From contig NZ_CP082839.1 in assembly GCF_019930585.1 (NCBI RefSeq), forward strand, positions 2,724,001 through 2,788,000: a stretch of DNA of 64,000 nt, given 5' to 3'. Under the pieces are notes generated by a model. The model worked only from the letters and a program-made list of their open reading frames with translations, was not told where the DNA came from and did no database searches. The position numbers and the translations under genes were made by a program. Positions 1 through 8,523 of the stretch are shown here, one piece after another. This stretch comes from Sphingomonas nostoxanthinifaciens (GTDB lineage: Bacteria; Pseudomonadota; Alphaproteobacteria; Sphingomonadales; Sphingomonadaceae). Within the stretch, counting starts at the first letter, position 1; every line of letters begins with the position of its first letter.

Positions 1-562
1 GGGCGGCGGGCACCTGCACGACATGATCGCCGCCATTGTAGATCACGCCCGTCCGCCCGGGCCGCACGATGCGCGTCAGCTCGAGCTGCTGGCGCGAGGC
101 GCGCGAGACGGTCAGCACCCGCCGGCTGGTATGCCCCACCAGCGGGATGAGCAGTCGATAGCCCCACCGTTGCTTGAGCGGATAGGATTGTTCGGGCAAC
201 CAGAACTGCGCGTCGTGGATCAGGGTGATCTGACGCGGGTGGGCGAGCGGCCCGAGATTGCACAGGCTGACGAGCACGCCGCTGCGCGCGGTCCACGCCA
301 GCGCGGTCTGCTCCCAAAGCTGGGTCCGGCCGCCCGGCGGCGACACGATTTCGATGGTCTGCAGCCCCTCGGGACGCGGACAATCGCGCGGCAGCAGCAA
401 TGTGATCGCCGGCCGCTGCTCGGGCGGGCGCGCGGAAATCCGTTCGTCCAGCGCGCGGACAAGGCAATCGGCGACCCGATGTACCCCGTTCAAAACACCC
501 AGATAAAATTTGCCGTTGAGGAAGATTGGGCGCGATGGCTGGATGCTGCGGATCGGCGTCAC
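1..562 (-). CDS. Glycosyltransferase family 4 (GT-B), N-terminal part only
   Basis: The gene runs off the left edge, so only about 187 N-terminal residues are visible. They show a GT-B style N-terminal domain: a start region ending in FLNGKFYLGVLNGVHRVA, then LIHDAQFWLPEQSY and VLTVSRASRQQLEL, the acceptor-side and LTVS elements usual in family 4 glycosyltransferases. By family it would transfer a sugar from a nucleotide donor during polysaccharide synthesis; donor and acceptor cannot be told. I chose the GTG at 562 because an in-frame TAG lies three codons upstream, and AGGGG precedes the start at short spacing. A LacI-type operator lies about 100 bp upstream. Family call is moderately sure; specific product is not. 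Confidence 0.7.
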   Translation of the reverse strand, partial: MTPIRSIQPSRPIFLNGKFYLGVLNGVHRVADCLVRALDERISARPPEQRPAITLLLPRDCPRPEGLQTIEIVSPPGGRTQLWEQTALAWTARSGVLVSLCNLGPLAHPRQITLIHDAQFWLPEQSYPLKQRWGYRLLIPLVGHTSRRVLTVSRASRQQLELTRIVRPGRTGVIYNGGDHVVQVPAA

Positions 563-660
563 GAACCCCTAGATAGCGGGGAAGACGCGGCGAACCAGAG
601 CGCGTTAATCCATTTTAACCTTTTGTCGCGCCGATCGGTCCGGTCCGGAGTATCCTTCGC

Positions 661-676
661 TTGCAAACGTTTACAA
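661..676. promoter_or_regulatory. LacI-family type operator
   Basis: The 16-mer TTGCAAACGTTTACAA is a palindrome around a central CG and fits the LacI-family half-site pattern nnGnAAnCGnTTnCnn at every fixed position. It sits immediately after the stop codon of the small membrane protein gene and about 100 bp before the glycosyltransferase start, so it most likely controls the latter. No LacI-family gene is in the window. Confidence 0.45.
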
Positions 677-677
677 C

Positions 678-1082
678 TTAATTTCGCATCCCGGCGGCGG
701 AGCGTCGCGGACGTGCCGGCGGGGCCGCGCGCTGCAGATCGGGGCGCCCGGCAAGCGCCTGATTCAGCAGGTTCGCCTGCCGCTTGTGGGCCCCCTCGAC
801 CGATCCCCGCCGCAGCCCGGGAATCGCCTGCGAACGGGCCAGCAGCATGAATATGGTCGGCAGCGGCATGACGTTGGCGAGCAGCGGCAGCGCCCGATCG
901 ACAGCGGTGCCGTCGCGCAGCACCAGCATCGCGTCGAGCGCCATCGTCGCCAGAATCACGCTCAGCCAGACCGGCATCGCGCCCAGCGAGCGTCGCAACA
1001 CCAGCGACGTCCCCAGCATGATCGCGATACCGAAGTAGACCCCCACCACGTCGGGCGGGAACAGCGCATCCACAGCCGTCAC
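678..1082 (-). CDS. Small hypothetical membrane protein
   Basis: A 134-residue protein with three probable membrane segments, roughly residues 11-28, 36-55 and 64-82, followed by a basic, Ala/Arg-rich cytoplasmic-like tail of about 50 residues. I do not recognise a family. The GTG start at 1082 is well supported by GGAGG seven bases upstream. It lies between the FAD oxidoreductase gene and the glycosyltransferase gene on the same strand. The terminator-like hairpin at 1103-1136 separates it from the former. A role in envelope polysaccharide export beside the glycosyltransferase is possible but only inferred from position. Confidence 0.55.
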   Translation of the reverse strand: MTAVDALFPPDVVGVYFGIAIMLGTSLVLRRSLGAMPVWLSVILATMALDAMLVLRDGTAVDRALPLLANVMPLPTIFMLLARSQAIPGLRRGSVEGAHKRQANLLNQALAGRPDLQRAAPPARPRRSAAGMRN

Positions 1083-1102
1083 GATACACCTCCGCTACTC
1101 AT

Positions 1103-1136
1103 GCGATCCCCTTAGCGCAGGCGCGTTAAGGATCGC
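1103..1136 (-). terminator. Terminator-like hairpin
   Basis: GCGATCC (1103-1109) and GGATCGC (1130-1136) pair perfectly, and TTA/TAA extends the stem after a two-base bulge. It follows the FAD oxidoreductase stop on the minus strand, but no T-run follows the stem, so it may be only a weak terminator or a processing hairpin. Confidence 0.3.
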
Positions 1137-1174
1137 TTGAGCGCGGAGGCCCCGATCAGCGCCGCGCGCGCCGC

Positions 1175-2809
1175 TTATGCGTCCTCGCGCGCCGCCAGCA
1201 ATGCGTGGATCTGCGCGACCACGGCCGCGCCCTCGCCCACCGCCGCGGCGACGCGCTTGGTCGATCCCGCGCGCACGTCGCCGATCGCGAAGATCCCCGG
1301 TACGTTGGTCTCCAGCGGCAGCGCGCCCTGCCCGGTGACGACGAAGCCCTTCGCATCGGTCTCGACACAGCCGCGTGTCCACTCGGCATTGGGATCGGCG
1401 CCGATGAACAGGAACAGATGCCGGAGCGGGCAATGATGCGTCGCGCCGTCGCGCCGTTGGCGAAACACGGCACCGGTCAGGCCGCCGTCCCGGTCGCCCT
1501 CCAGCGATACGATCTCGGTATCGACACGGATTTCGACATTGGGCAGCGCCGCGATGCGGTCGATCAGATAGCGCGACATCGTCTCGGACAAATCGCGGCG
1601 GACGATCAGGTGCAGGCGCTTCACCTGCGGCGCGAGGAATACCACCGCCTGCCCCGCCGAATTGCCCCCGCCGACCAGCGCGACCTCCTCGCCCGCGCAC
1701 AGCCGCGCCTCGATCGGCGAGGCCCAATAGGACACGCCCGCCCCCTCGAACGTCGCGAGTTCGGGCACGTCGGGCCGGCGATAACGCGCGCCCGACGCGA
1801 TCACGATCGCGCGCGCCTCGATGCGGCGGTCGCCGGTCAGCTCCAGCGCCAGCCGCTCGCCCGAGCAATCGAGCCGCTCGACCGCGACCGGGATCGCGAT
1901 CTCGGCGCCGAACTTGAGCGCCTGGTTGAAGGCTCGCCCGGTCAACGCCTGTCCGGAGATGCCGGTCGGAAAGCCGAGATAATTCTCGATCCGCGCCGAC
2001 GCGCCCGCCTGACCGCCCATGGCGCGCCCGTCCAGCACGATCACCGACAGGCCCTCGGACGCGGCATAGACGGCGGTCGCGAGCCCGGCCGGACCGCCGC
2101 CGACGACGGCGACGTCGTAGCAGGCGCCGGGCGGGATATCGGGCGTGATGCCGAGGCAGGCCGCCACCTCCCCGTCGCTCGGCCGCTTGAGGATCTCGCC
2201 ACCGGGGCAGACCACCAGCGGCAGCTCGTCGGGCAGCACGCCGATCCGCTCGACCAGCGCATGGCCCTCGTCGTCCACGCGCACGTCGAGCATCAGGTTG
2301 GGATAGCCGCTGCGCGTGAGGAAGCCCTGCAGCCGCACCACCTCGGGGCTGCCCGGCACGCCGATCAGGATCGGCCCGGCCCCGCCCTCCTCGATCAGCC
2401 CGACACGGCGGAGGATCAGCGCGCGCATCACCAGTTCGCCCACGTCGGCCGAACCGACCATCAGCGCGCGCAGATGCGGCGCATCGAACGGCAGCGCGGT
2501 GCATCCCTCCGGCCCGGCCCGGCCGCCCGCGATCGACGGCCGCCCGGCGAGCTGATTGACCTCGCCCGAAAATTGCCCGGCGCCGTGAGTGGTCACCGCC
2601 GCCTCCTGGCTGAGCCCGTCGCGGCGATAGACCTGGATCTCGCCCGCCAGCACCAGCCATGACGGGACGTCGCTCGCGCCGACCGCATAAAGCGTGTCGC
2701 CCGGCTCGAAATGCTGTTCCGGACCGCTGGCGAAGCGCCGCGCCGTTTCGATCTGCGTGCGCTCCAGCACGGGCCACATCTGGTGCTGGCGAGTGGTTGC
2801 GACCCCCAT
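1175..2809 (-). CDS. FAD-dependent oxidoreductase with N-terminal cNMP-binding domain, thioredoxin-reductase-like
   Basis: A 544-residue fusion. Residues about 15-135 resemble a cyclic-nucleotide-binding beta-barrel (FEPGDTLYAVG, LVLAGEIQVYRRDG). Residues about 140-225 look like a thioredoxin-like linker. From about 232 to the end there is a thioredoxin-reductase fold with FAD motif GGGPAG (237-242), NAD(P)H motif GGGNSAG (380-386) and C-terminal FAD motif GIFAIGDVR. The redox CxxC of true thioredoxin reductases is missing: the equivalent place reads SYWASP (360-365). By family such proteins are flavin oxidoreductases of unknown electron acceptor. The start has GGAGG five bases upstream. It appears monocistronic, with a strong hairpin in its leader. 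Confidence 0.8.
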   Translation of the reverse strand: MGVATTRQHQMWPVLERTQIETARRFASGPEQHFEPGDTLYAVGASDVPSWLVLAGEIQVYRRDGLSQEAAVTTHGAGQFSGEVNQLAGRPSIAGGRAGPEGCTALPFDAPHLRALMVGSADVGELVMRALILRRVGLIEEGGAGPILIGVPGSPEVVRLQGFLTRSGYPNLMLDVRVDDEGHALVERIGVLPDELPLVVCPGGEILKRPSDGEVAACLGITPDIPPGACYDVAVVGGGPAGLATAVYAASEGLSVIVLDGRAMGGQAGASARIENYLGFPTGISGQALTGRAFNQALKFGAEIAIPVAVERLDCSGERLALELTGDRRIEARAIVIASGARYRRPDVPELATFEGAGVSYWASPIEARLCAGEEVALVGGGNSAGQAVVFLAPQVKRLHLIVRRDLSETMSRYLIDRIAALPNVEIRVDTEIVSLEGDRDGGLTGAVFRQRRDGATHHCPLRHLFLFIGADPNAEWTRGCVETDAKGFVVTGQGALPLETNVPGIFAIGDVRAGSTKRVAAAVGEGAAVVAQIHALLAAREDA

Positions 2810-2835
2810 TCGAACCTCCGTCGGCGGCGGGAATG

Positions 2836-2863
2836 CGCCGACGCCTTAATGGAGGCATCGGCG
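2836..2863 (-). other. Stem-loop in leader of the FAD oxidoreductase gene
   Basis: CGCCGA and GCCT pair with AGGC and TCGGCG around a six-base loop, with one internal C/A mismatch. It lies 27-54 bases upstream of the minus-strand start at 2809. There is no T-run, so it could be an mRNA leader structure rather than a terminator. Confidence 0.35.
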
Positions 2864-2944
2864 TTGCGCATCAATGGAGCCCGCGCGTCCAGAGCGGCAC
2901 GAGCGCGGTCGCCGCCTGCCGACCGACGGGTCGGCCGCGCCCAT

Positions 2945-2979
2945 AAAAAAACCGCCGGCATCCCGAGGGACACCGGCGG
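2945..2979 (-). terminator. Rho-independent terminator of the TonB receptor gene
   Basis: On the minus strand a GC-rich stem (CCGCCGG pairing with CCGGCGG, plus inner TCCC/GGGA) is followed by seven T residues. It begins 18 bases after the receptor stop codon, the expected place for its intrinsic terminator. Confidence 0.85.
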
Positions 2980-2997
2980 CGGAGGGGTGGGGTCAGG

Positions 2998-5900
2998 TCA
3001 GAAGTTGTAGCGCAGGCCGACGCGATACTGACGGCCGAGGACGTCGTACAGGAACGGATTGGCACCGTAGCTGACGTTGGTCGCCGGTGCCGGCACCGGC
3101 GACTTGTTGAGCAGGTTGTCGATCTTGAAATAAGCGGTGATGTTCTTGTACACCTTATAAGATCCGCCAAGATCGACGTAGAAGGCACCGGGCATGCGGT
3201 TGTTGTCGATCGTCGGATGCTGCGCGGTCGAGACCGGGCAGTTGGACGTGCACTGGATATATTCGTTGCTGTAGACGCCGTCGCTGAACCAGCGCTCGGT
3301 CACCGTCAGGCTCGCCTTGGGCGTGTCCCAGCTCTGCGTGACGAAATATTTCCAGTGCGGCGTGTTGCCGAGGTTCACGCCGGCGCTTTCGGTCGGGATG
3401 GTGCCGAGCACGCCCGAGTCCGTCAGGAAGCTGATGACGTGCGTCGCGAGACCACGCACCGTGAACGTGCCGGGCAGGCCGACCCGACGCAGCGGGAAGA
3501 CGTAGCTCGTCTCGATGTCGAAGCCCTTCGTCTTGATCGAGGCGACGTTGAACGCCTGGACGTTGACGAAATTGCCGTTCGGCTGCGTGCTGTCGAGGAA
3601 GATGCTCTTACACAGATCCTGATTGCCGGCGATGTAGCAGAGATCGACCTGCTGCTGCGCCGACAGTGTCGACACCACCCCATCCACCTTGATGTGGTAA
3701 TAATCGAACGAGGCGCTGAAGCCCGGCAGCCAGTTCGGGCGCGACAGCGCGATGCCCGCTTCGGTGTTGCGTGCGATTTCCGGCTTGAGGGCGGGGTTGC
3801 CGAGCGTCGACTGCGCCACCGTCACCGAACGGCCCGCGGCGACGCGCGGATCGTTGACGACGTTGTTGGCGAAGATCGGCGCCGCGAACAGCTCCGACAG
3901 GTTCGGCGCGCGAACGTCGCGCGACGTCACGGCGCGCAGCCGCAGGCCCGAAATCGGCGTCTCGTAGGTGCCGCCGATCTTCCAGCTGCCGATCCACTTA
4001 GTATTCGTGCTGTACTTGGTCTCGCGCCCGGCGACGTTGAGGTTCGCCTTGCCGATGCTCTCCGAATCCAGCAGCGGGATGTTCAGCTCGAGGAAGCCCT
4101 CGTTGACGTGATACTTGCCCTGGCCGTTATGATAGTTGCCGGCATACCAGTTGTTGCCCGCAGTGGTATTGAGCAGCGGATCGGCCGGATAAGCGGAATC
4201 GAACTGCGTATACTGGTCGAGGCCGTTGCCGTACGGGTCGCCGCGGACGCGATACCATTCCCTGCGGAACTCGTAGCCGAACGCGACCGAGACCGGGCCG
4301 GCCCACAGCGAAACCGGCTGGCCGTTGATGCTGGCGCTCGCGGCATCCTGCTTCTGTAGCGTGTGCTGGAACGGGCCGGTCGTCGGCTCGACATAGTTGA
4401 GCGCAGCCCCGCTCGGCGCGACGTTGCCGATGATGTCGAACGGCTGGCATCCCGCCGCCACGGCGACCGCCGAGGCGCAGGTGATCGTGCCGTTCGGCCC
4501 GGCCACCGCCTGGATCGCGGCGTTGAAGCGCGGCGTCAGCGAGATGTTGCGGACGTGGATGTCCGTCACGTTCTCGCCATGCTCGTAATAAGCGTCGTAG
4601 CTCCACGTCGTGCCGAGCGCCGCGAACTTGCCGTCCGTCCCCAGCACGCCGCGATAATTGCGGCGCTGGGTATGGACGTTGATGTTGTCGGGGAAGTTGG
4701 CGAGGCTGGTGCCGAACTGGAAGCTGGTGATGTTGTTCGTCGCGCATGCCGCCTGGATCGAGGCGGGCACGTACGGGTTGGAACACTGGATCGTCAGGTT
4801 GGCGTTCTTCGCCGCACCCGGATTCGGCGAGTTGGACGAGCGGACCTGCGCGACGTTGACGGTCGCATAGATCTCGCTGCTCGGCGCGATGTCGAAGCCG
4901 ACACGGCCATAGCCGACCGCGCGCGACAGACGCGATGCCAGGCTGGTGCCCGCGCCGACGAGGCCGCTCAGGTCGCCGCCCGAGCAGAACGGCGTGATAC
5001 AGCCGGCGACCGAGCCGCTCGCCGTCTTGCTGGGAACGCCGTTCGAGCCATAGACGAAGTTGAAGGGCTGACCGTTCGCGCCGAATGCGATGCCCTGCAG
5101 CGGGCCGGCCGTGATCAGGCCGTACTTCGCATATTGGAACTGCTGGGCGTTGGTGATGTAGGTATATTGCGGCTGGCCGGCGGGCGTCGCCGCGATCGCC
5201 TTCACCTGCAATGCCGGCGACGCGTACCAGTGGCGGCCGTTCGCGCCGGTCAGGCCGAAGCCCGGATTGGGCACGCCGCCCTCATGGCCATATTCGCCGC
5301 TCACCTCGACATGGAGGCGATTGTCCATGAACGCATGGCCCCATGCGATCTGGGCGGTGTAGTTGACGTCGTCGCCATAGGTGGTGGCGCCACCCTCGGC
5401 GTTCATCTTCACGCCCTCGAAATGCTTCTCGGTGATGAAGTTGACGACGCCGCCGACCGCGTCCGAGCCGTAGGACGCCGATGCGCCGCCCGTCACCACG
5501 TCGACGCGACTGATCAGCAGCTGCGGGAACTGGCTGATGTCCGGCACGCCGGTGACGTTCGCGCCGATGAAGCGCTGGCCGTCGAGCAGGGTCAGCGTGC
5601 GGATCGCACCCAGGCCGCGCAAGCTGAACGAGCTCAGGCCCTGCGTGCCGCTGGAGGTGGTGGCGACGCCGGTCGTGCGGCCGGTGCTGCCCATCAGCGA
5701 CGGCAATTGCGCGATGGTGTTGAAGATGTTGGGCTCGGCGTTCTTCGCGATGTCCGCGGCGCCGATCACGGTGGTCGGCGTCGGGGCGGTGAAGCCGCTG
5801 GCGGTGATGCGCGATCCGGTGACGACGATGTCGCCGACCGAAGCGGCCTGCGGGGCCGCCTCGTTCGCCGGCGCGGCAGGATCGGCGGCCGGCGGCGCAA

Positions 5901-6045
5901 GCGTCTGCACCGGCGCGGCCGTTTGCGCAAAGCTCGGCATCGCCGCCATCGCGGCGATCAGCGCTCCGGTGCTGGTGGTGAGCAATGCGCGCCGCAGGCT
6001 CCGCATATCGCGCGCAGACGGCGCCTTCCCCGTATCCCGTTCCAT
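2998..6045 (-). CDS. TonB-dependent outer-membrane receptor
   Basis: A 1015-residue outer-membrane receptor expected to import a substrate using TonB energy. A signal peptide ends near residue 41 (MAAMPSFAQ). A TonB-box-like GDIVVTGSRI lies near residues 71-80 and the plug follows, with SFSLRGLGAIRTLTLLDGQR and SYGSDAVGGVVNFIT. The barrel ends in YRVGLRYNF with terminal Phe. I chose ATG 6045 rather than ATGs further upstream because GAGGGG lies six bases before it. The gene follows a PQQ dehydrogenase on the same strand but has its own 220-bp upstream region with three TTGTCGAC boxes. Substrate is unknown; the neighbours suggest an alcohol, polyol or small oligomer. Confidence 0.93.
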   Translation of the reverse strand: MERDTGKAPSARDMRSLRRALLTTSTGALIAAMAAMPSFAQTAAPVQTLAPPAADPAAPANEAAPQAASVGDIVVTGSRITASGFTAPTPTTVIGAADIAKNAEPNIFNTIAQLPSLMGSTGRTTGVATTSSGTQGLSSFSLRGLGAIRTLTLLDGQRFIGANVTGVPDISQFPQLLISRVDVVTGGASASYGSDAVGGVVNFITEKHFEGVKMNAEGGATTYGDDVNYTAQIAWGHAFMDNRLHVEVSGEYGHEGGVPNPGFGLTGANGRHWYASPALQVKAIAATPAGQPQYTYITNAQQFQYAKYGLITAGPLQGIAFGANGQPFNFVYGSNGVPSKTASGSVAGCITPFCSGGDLSGLVGAGTSLASRLSRAVGYGRVGFDIAPSSEIYATVNVAQVRSSNSPNPGAAKNANLTIQCSNPYVPASIQAACATNNITSFQFGTSLANFPDNINVHTQRRNYRGVLGTDGKFAALGTTWSYDAYYEHGENVTDIHVRNISLTPRFNAAIQAVAGPNGTITCASAVAVAAGCQPFDIIGNVAPSGAALNYVEPTTGPFQHTLQKQDAASASINGQPVSLWAGPVSVAFGYEFRREWYRVRGDPYGNGLDQYTQFDSAYPADPLLNTTAGNNWYAGNYHNGQGKYHVNEGFLELNIPLLDSESIGKANLNVAGRETKYSTNTKWIGSWKIGGTYETPISGLRLRAVTSRDVRAPNLSELFAAPIFANNVVNDPRVAAGRSVTVAQSTLGNPALKPEIARNTEAGIALSRPNWLPGFSASFDYYHIKVDGVVSTLSAQQQVDLCYIAGNQDLCKSIFLDSTQPNGNFVNVQAFNVASIKTKGFDIETSYVFPLRRVGLPGTFTVRGLATHVISFLTDSGVLGTIPTESAGVNLGNTPHWKYFVTQSWDTPKASLTVTERWFSDGVYSNEYIQCTSNCPVSTAQHPTIDNNRMPGAFYVDLGGSYKVYKNITAYFKIDNLLNKSPVPAPATNVSYGANPFLYDVLGRQYRVGLRYNF

Positions 6046-6201
6046 GAACATCCCCTCATTTTTGATTGTTGTTCGTCGCCGGCGCGGCGGACATTCCGCA
6101 GCGATCGCCATGCGCATCATTCTGATGTTGGGCGCTTCACGCGCCGTATACCGTCTCCCTTTGGCCCCTGTTGGCGGTGCCTTGATTTCCCGGATGATAT
6201 T

Positions 6202-6251
6202 TTGTCGACAATTTGACCGTTTGTCGACTCATTTATATGGATTGTCGACAA
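6202..6251. promoter_or_regulatory. Triple TTGTCGAC operator cluster upstream of the TonB receptor
   Basis: TTGTCGAC occurs at 6202, 6221 and 6242, spaced about two helical turns. The outer two are complete 10-bp palindromes TTGTCGACAA. The cluster is in the only sizeable non-coding stretch before the receptor start at 6045. It resembles the short TTGT-N-ACAA palindromes bound by many GntR-family regulators. The binding protein is not known; the GntR/FCD protein at 17103 is a candidate. Confidence 0.55.
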
Positions 6252-6266
6252 CTTTTCGCGTGGTGC

Positions 6267-8501
6267 TCAGGGCGTGTCGGGCAGGCCGAACACGTAGACG
6301 GCATAGCCGGTGACGGGGCGATGCACCTCGCCCAGCATCGTGCTGGGTTTCAGCTGCGGGCTGCCGCCGCCGAGCGCGGTCGTCACCGCGACATATTGCC
6401 GGCCGTCGACCGTGAAGGTCACCGGGAAGCCCTGCACGGTCGTGCCGAGCCGCACCTTCCACAAGGTCCGCCCGTCGCGCACGTCGACCGCGCGGAAGAC
6501 GCGATCGAAATCGCCGACGAAGGCGAGGTTGCCCGCGGTCGACACCACCCCGGTCAGGAACGGCGCGCGCTGCTGCATCGTCCACAGCGGCTTCATGTCG
6601 GCGGTGCGATAGGCTGACAGCCGGCCGAGATTGCCGTCGCTGCCCGGCATTTCGTAATAGACCTGCGATCCGTTGCCGAGCATCAGCACGCAGCTCTGGC
6701 TGAGCGGCAGGATGATCGTGTCGCTCGGCTGGTGATAACTGGTCGCCTGCCAGTTATGCCCACCTTCCGGCCCCGGACACGAGGCGAGCCACTGATCCGA
6801 TTTCTGGTCGATCACGTCCTTGCGATAGGTCGGCCGCCCGGTCTTCGGATCGATGCTGGTGAAGACGTTCTGGAACACCGTCTGGGTGGAGCCGAGATAT
6901 TTGCCGGTGACGCGGTCGAGCTTCCACAGGATGCCGGCCTTGCCGATCGTCATCAGCGTCTTCTGCGCGCCATGATCGATCAGCACGCGCTCGAACACTT
7001 CGTCGAGGTCGAAGGTCTCGCCCGGCGAATGGTTGAACGCCCATTTGAGTTTACCGGTGTCGGGATCGAGCGCGAGCGTCGAATTGGCATAATCGGTCGC
7101 GCCATTGCCCGAACCGCGCTCGTCGCGCCGCCACGGCTTGGCCTGCGCCGTGCCCCAGTAGGTGGTGTTGAGCGCGGGATCGTAGGTGCCGGCGATCCAC
7201 GCCTCGCCGCCCTTGCGATCGTCGTCGGGCATGCCGTTCCACGTGTCGCCGCCGGGCTGGCCGGTCAGCGCGACCGTCACGAACTTCCAGTCGCGCTTGC
7301 CGGTCGCCGCGTCGTAGGCGCTGATATAGCAATGGTCGGGCGTGCCCTTGCGGCCGCAATTGGTCATGCCGACGATCACCTTGCCGTGCACGATCATCAG
7401 GCCGCCGGTTGAATAGCCGACGCCGGGCTTGTTGTCGGTGATGTGGGTCTTCCACACCTCTTCGCCCGTCCGCGCATCGAGCGCATAGACCATGCCTTGC
7501 GGCGTGTTGACGTAGAGGTTGGTGCCGTACACCCCCATGCTGCGCGTCTCTTCGGACGATGGGCCGGGCCCGGCGGTCTTGGGCAGCGGCCCGAGCCGAT
7601 TCTCCCACAGCAATTCACCGGTCTTCGCATCCAGCGCCTGGACGACGTTGCCGACGCCCCACATGAACATCACGCCGGCATGGACGATCGGCGTGTCCTC
7701 CATCGTGCCGTTCTCCGGCATCGACCACATCCACTTGAGCTGCAGCTTCGCGACATTGCTGGCGTCGATCTGCGCGAGCGGGCTGTAGCTCCAGCCGGCA
7801 TAATTCCGCCGCAGCATCAGCCAGTCGCCGTCGGGCGGGCTGAGCAACATCGCGTCGGTGACCGGCTGGTAATCCTCGATGTCGCCCTTCAGGCTCAGCC
7901 CGAGCTTGCTGGGGATGACGAAGCGGCCGGGATCCGAATAGCGCACCGTCTGGCCGGGCGCGGCGAAGCCGGCAGAGGTGGCAATGCTGGCTTTCTCGCC
8001 GCCCGAGGCATCGGCCGGCGCGGCTTCCTTCGCGCCGCTCACCTGCGCCGCCGCCGCGGCGGGCGCGGCCGCGGTCAAATCGGCAGGCGCCTTGCCCGTG
8101 ACGATGCTGCCGATGGCCACTTCGGCGGCGGCGGTCAGCGGCGCGGTGCCGGCCGTCGCGCCATTGGCGTGCAGGATGAAGGCGACGATGCTGGCATAGG
8201 TCGTATCGTCGAGGCTGCCGCCGCGCCCGAGCGGCATCGAGGCGTGAATCTTGCTGTAGAGCGCCGCCACCGGCCGCTTGCCCCACGCACCCATGAAGGC
8301 CGATCCGGCGAGCGGCGGCGCGTCGGTCGCGCCGGCGAGATCGGGCTGGTGGCAGACCGCGCACTGCTCGCCATAGGCCTGCCGCCCCGCCTCGACCTGC
8401 GCCGTCGTGAACGGCCCGGCATTGCCCTCGGCCAGCGCCAGGCCGCCGAGCGTCAGCGTCAGCGTTGCGGCACCGAGCAGCAGCCAGGAGGTATTGCGCA
8501 T
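6267..8501 (-). CDS. PQQ-dependent alcohol dehydrogenase with N-terminal cytochrome c domain
   Basis: A 744-residue periplasmic quinohaemoprotein. A signal peptide (about residues 1-24) is followed by a cytochrome c domain with haem motif CAVCH at 47-51 and probable Met ligand in SMPLGRGG. After a linker rich in Ala comes an eight-bladed PQQ propeller (about 230-744) with repeated W-motif blades such as ALDAKTGELLWENRL and ALDARTGEEVWKT. The haem-first order is also known from polyvinyl-alcohol dehydrogenases, so a polymeric or secondary alcohol substrate is possible but inferred. Start 8501 has GGAGAG seven bases upstream; the reading frame extends further but without a signal peptide. It lies 22 bases after the CHRD-like gene, probably in one operon. 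Confidence 0.85.
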   Translation of the reverse strand: MRNTSWLLLGAATLTLTLGGLALAEGNAGPFTTAQVEAGRQAYGEQCAVCHQPDLAGATDAPPLAGSAFMGAWGKRPVAALYSKIHASMPLGRGGSLDDTTYASIVAFILHANGATAGTAPLTAAAEVAIGSIVTGKAPADLTAAAPAAAAAQVSGAKEAAPADASGGEKASIATSAGFAAPGQTVRYSDPGRFVIPSKLGLSLKGDIEDYQPVTDAMLLSPPDGDWLMLRRNYAGWSYSPLAQIDASNVAKLQLKWMWSMPENGTMEDTPIVHAGVMFMWGVGNVVQALDAKTGELLWENRLGPLPKTAGPGPSSEETRSMGVYGTNLYVNTPQGMVYALDARTGEEVWKTHITDNKPGVGYSTGGLMIVHGKVIVGMTNCGRKGTPDHCYISAYDAATGKRDWKFVTVALTGQPGGDTWNGMPDDDRKGGEAWIAGTYDPALNTTYWGTAQAKPWRRDERGSGNGATDYANSTLALDPDTGKLKWAFNHSPGETFDLDEVFERVLIDHGAQKTLMTIGKAGILWKLDRVTGKYLGSTQTVFQNVFTSIDPKTGRPTYRKDVIDQKSDQWLASCPGPEGGHNWQATSYHQPSDTIILPLSQSCVLMLGNGSQVYYEMPGSDGNLGRLSAYRTADMKPLWTMQQRAPFLTGVVSTAGNLAFVGDFDRVFRAVDVRDGRTLWKVRLGTTVQGFPVTFTVDGRQYVAVTTALGGGSPQLKPSTMLGEVHRPVTGYAVYVFGLPDTP

Positions 8502-8523
8502 TTTCACTCTCCGGAAGCCGTGG

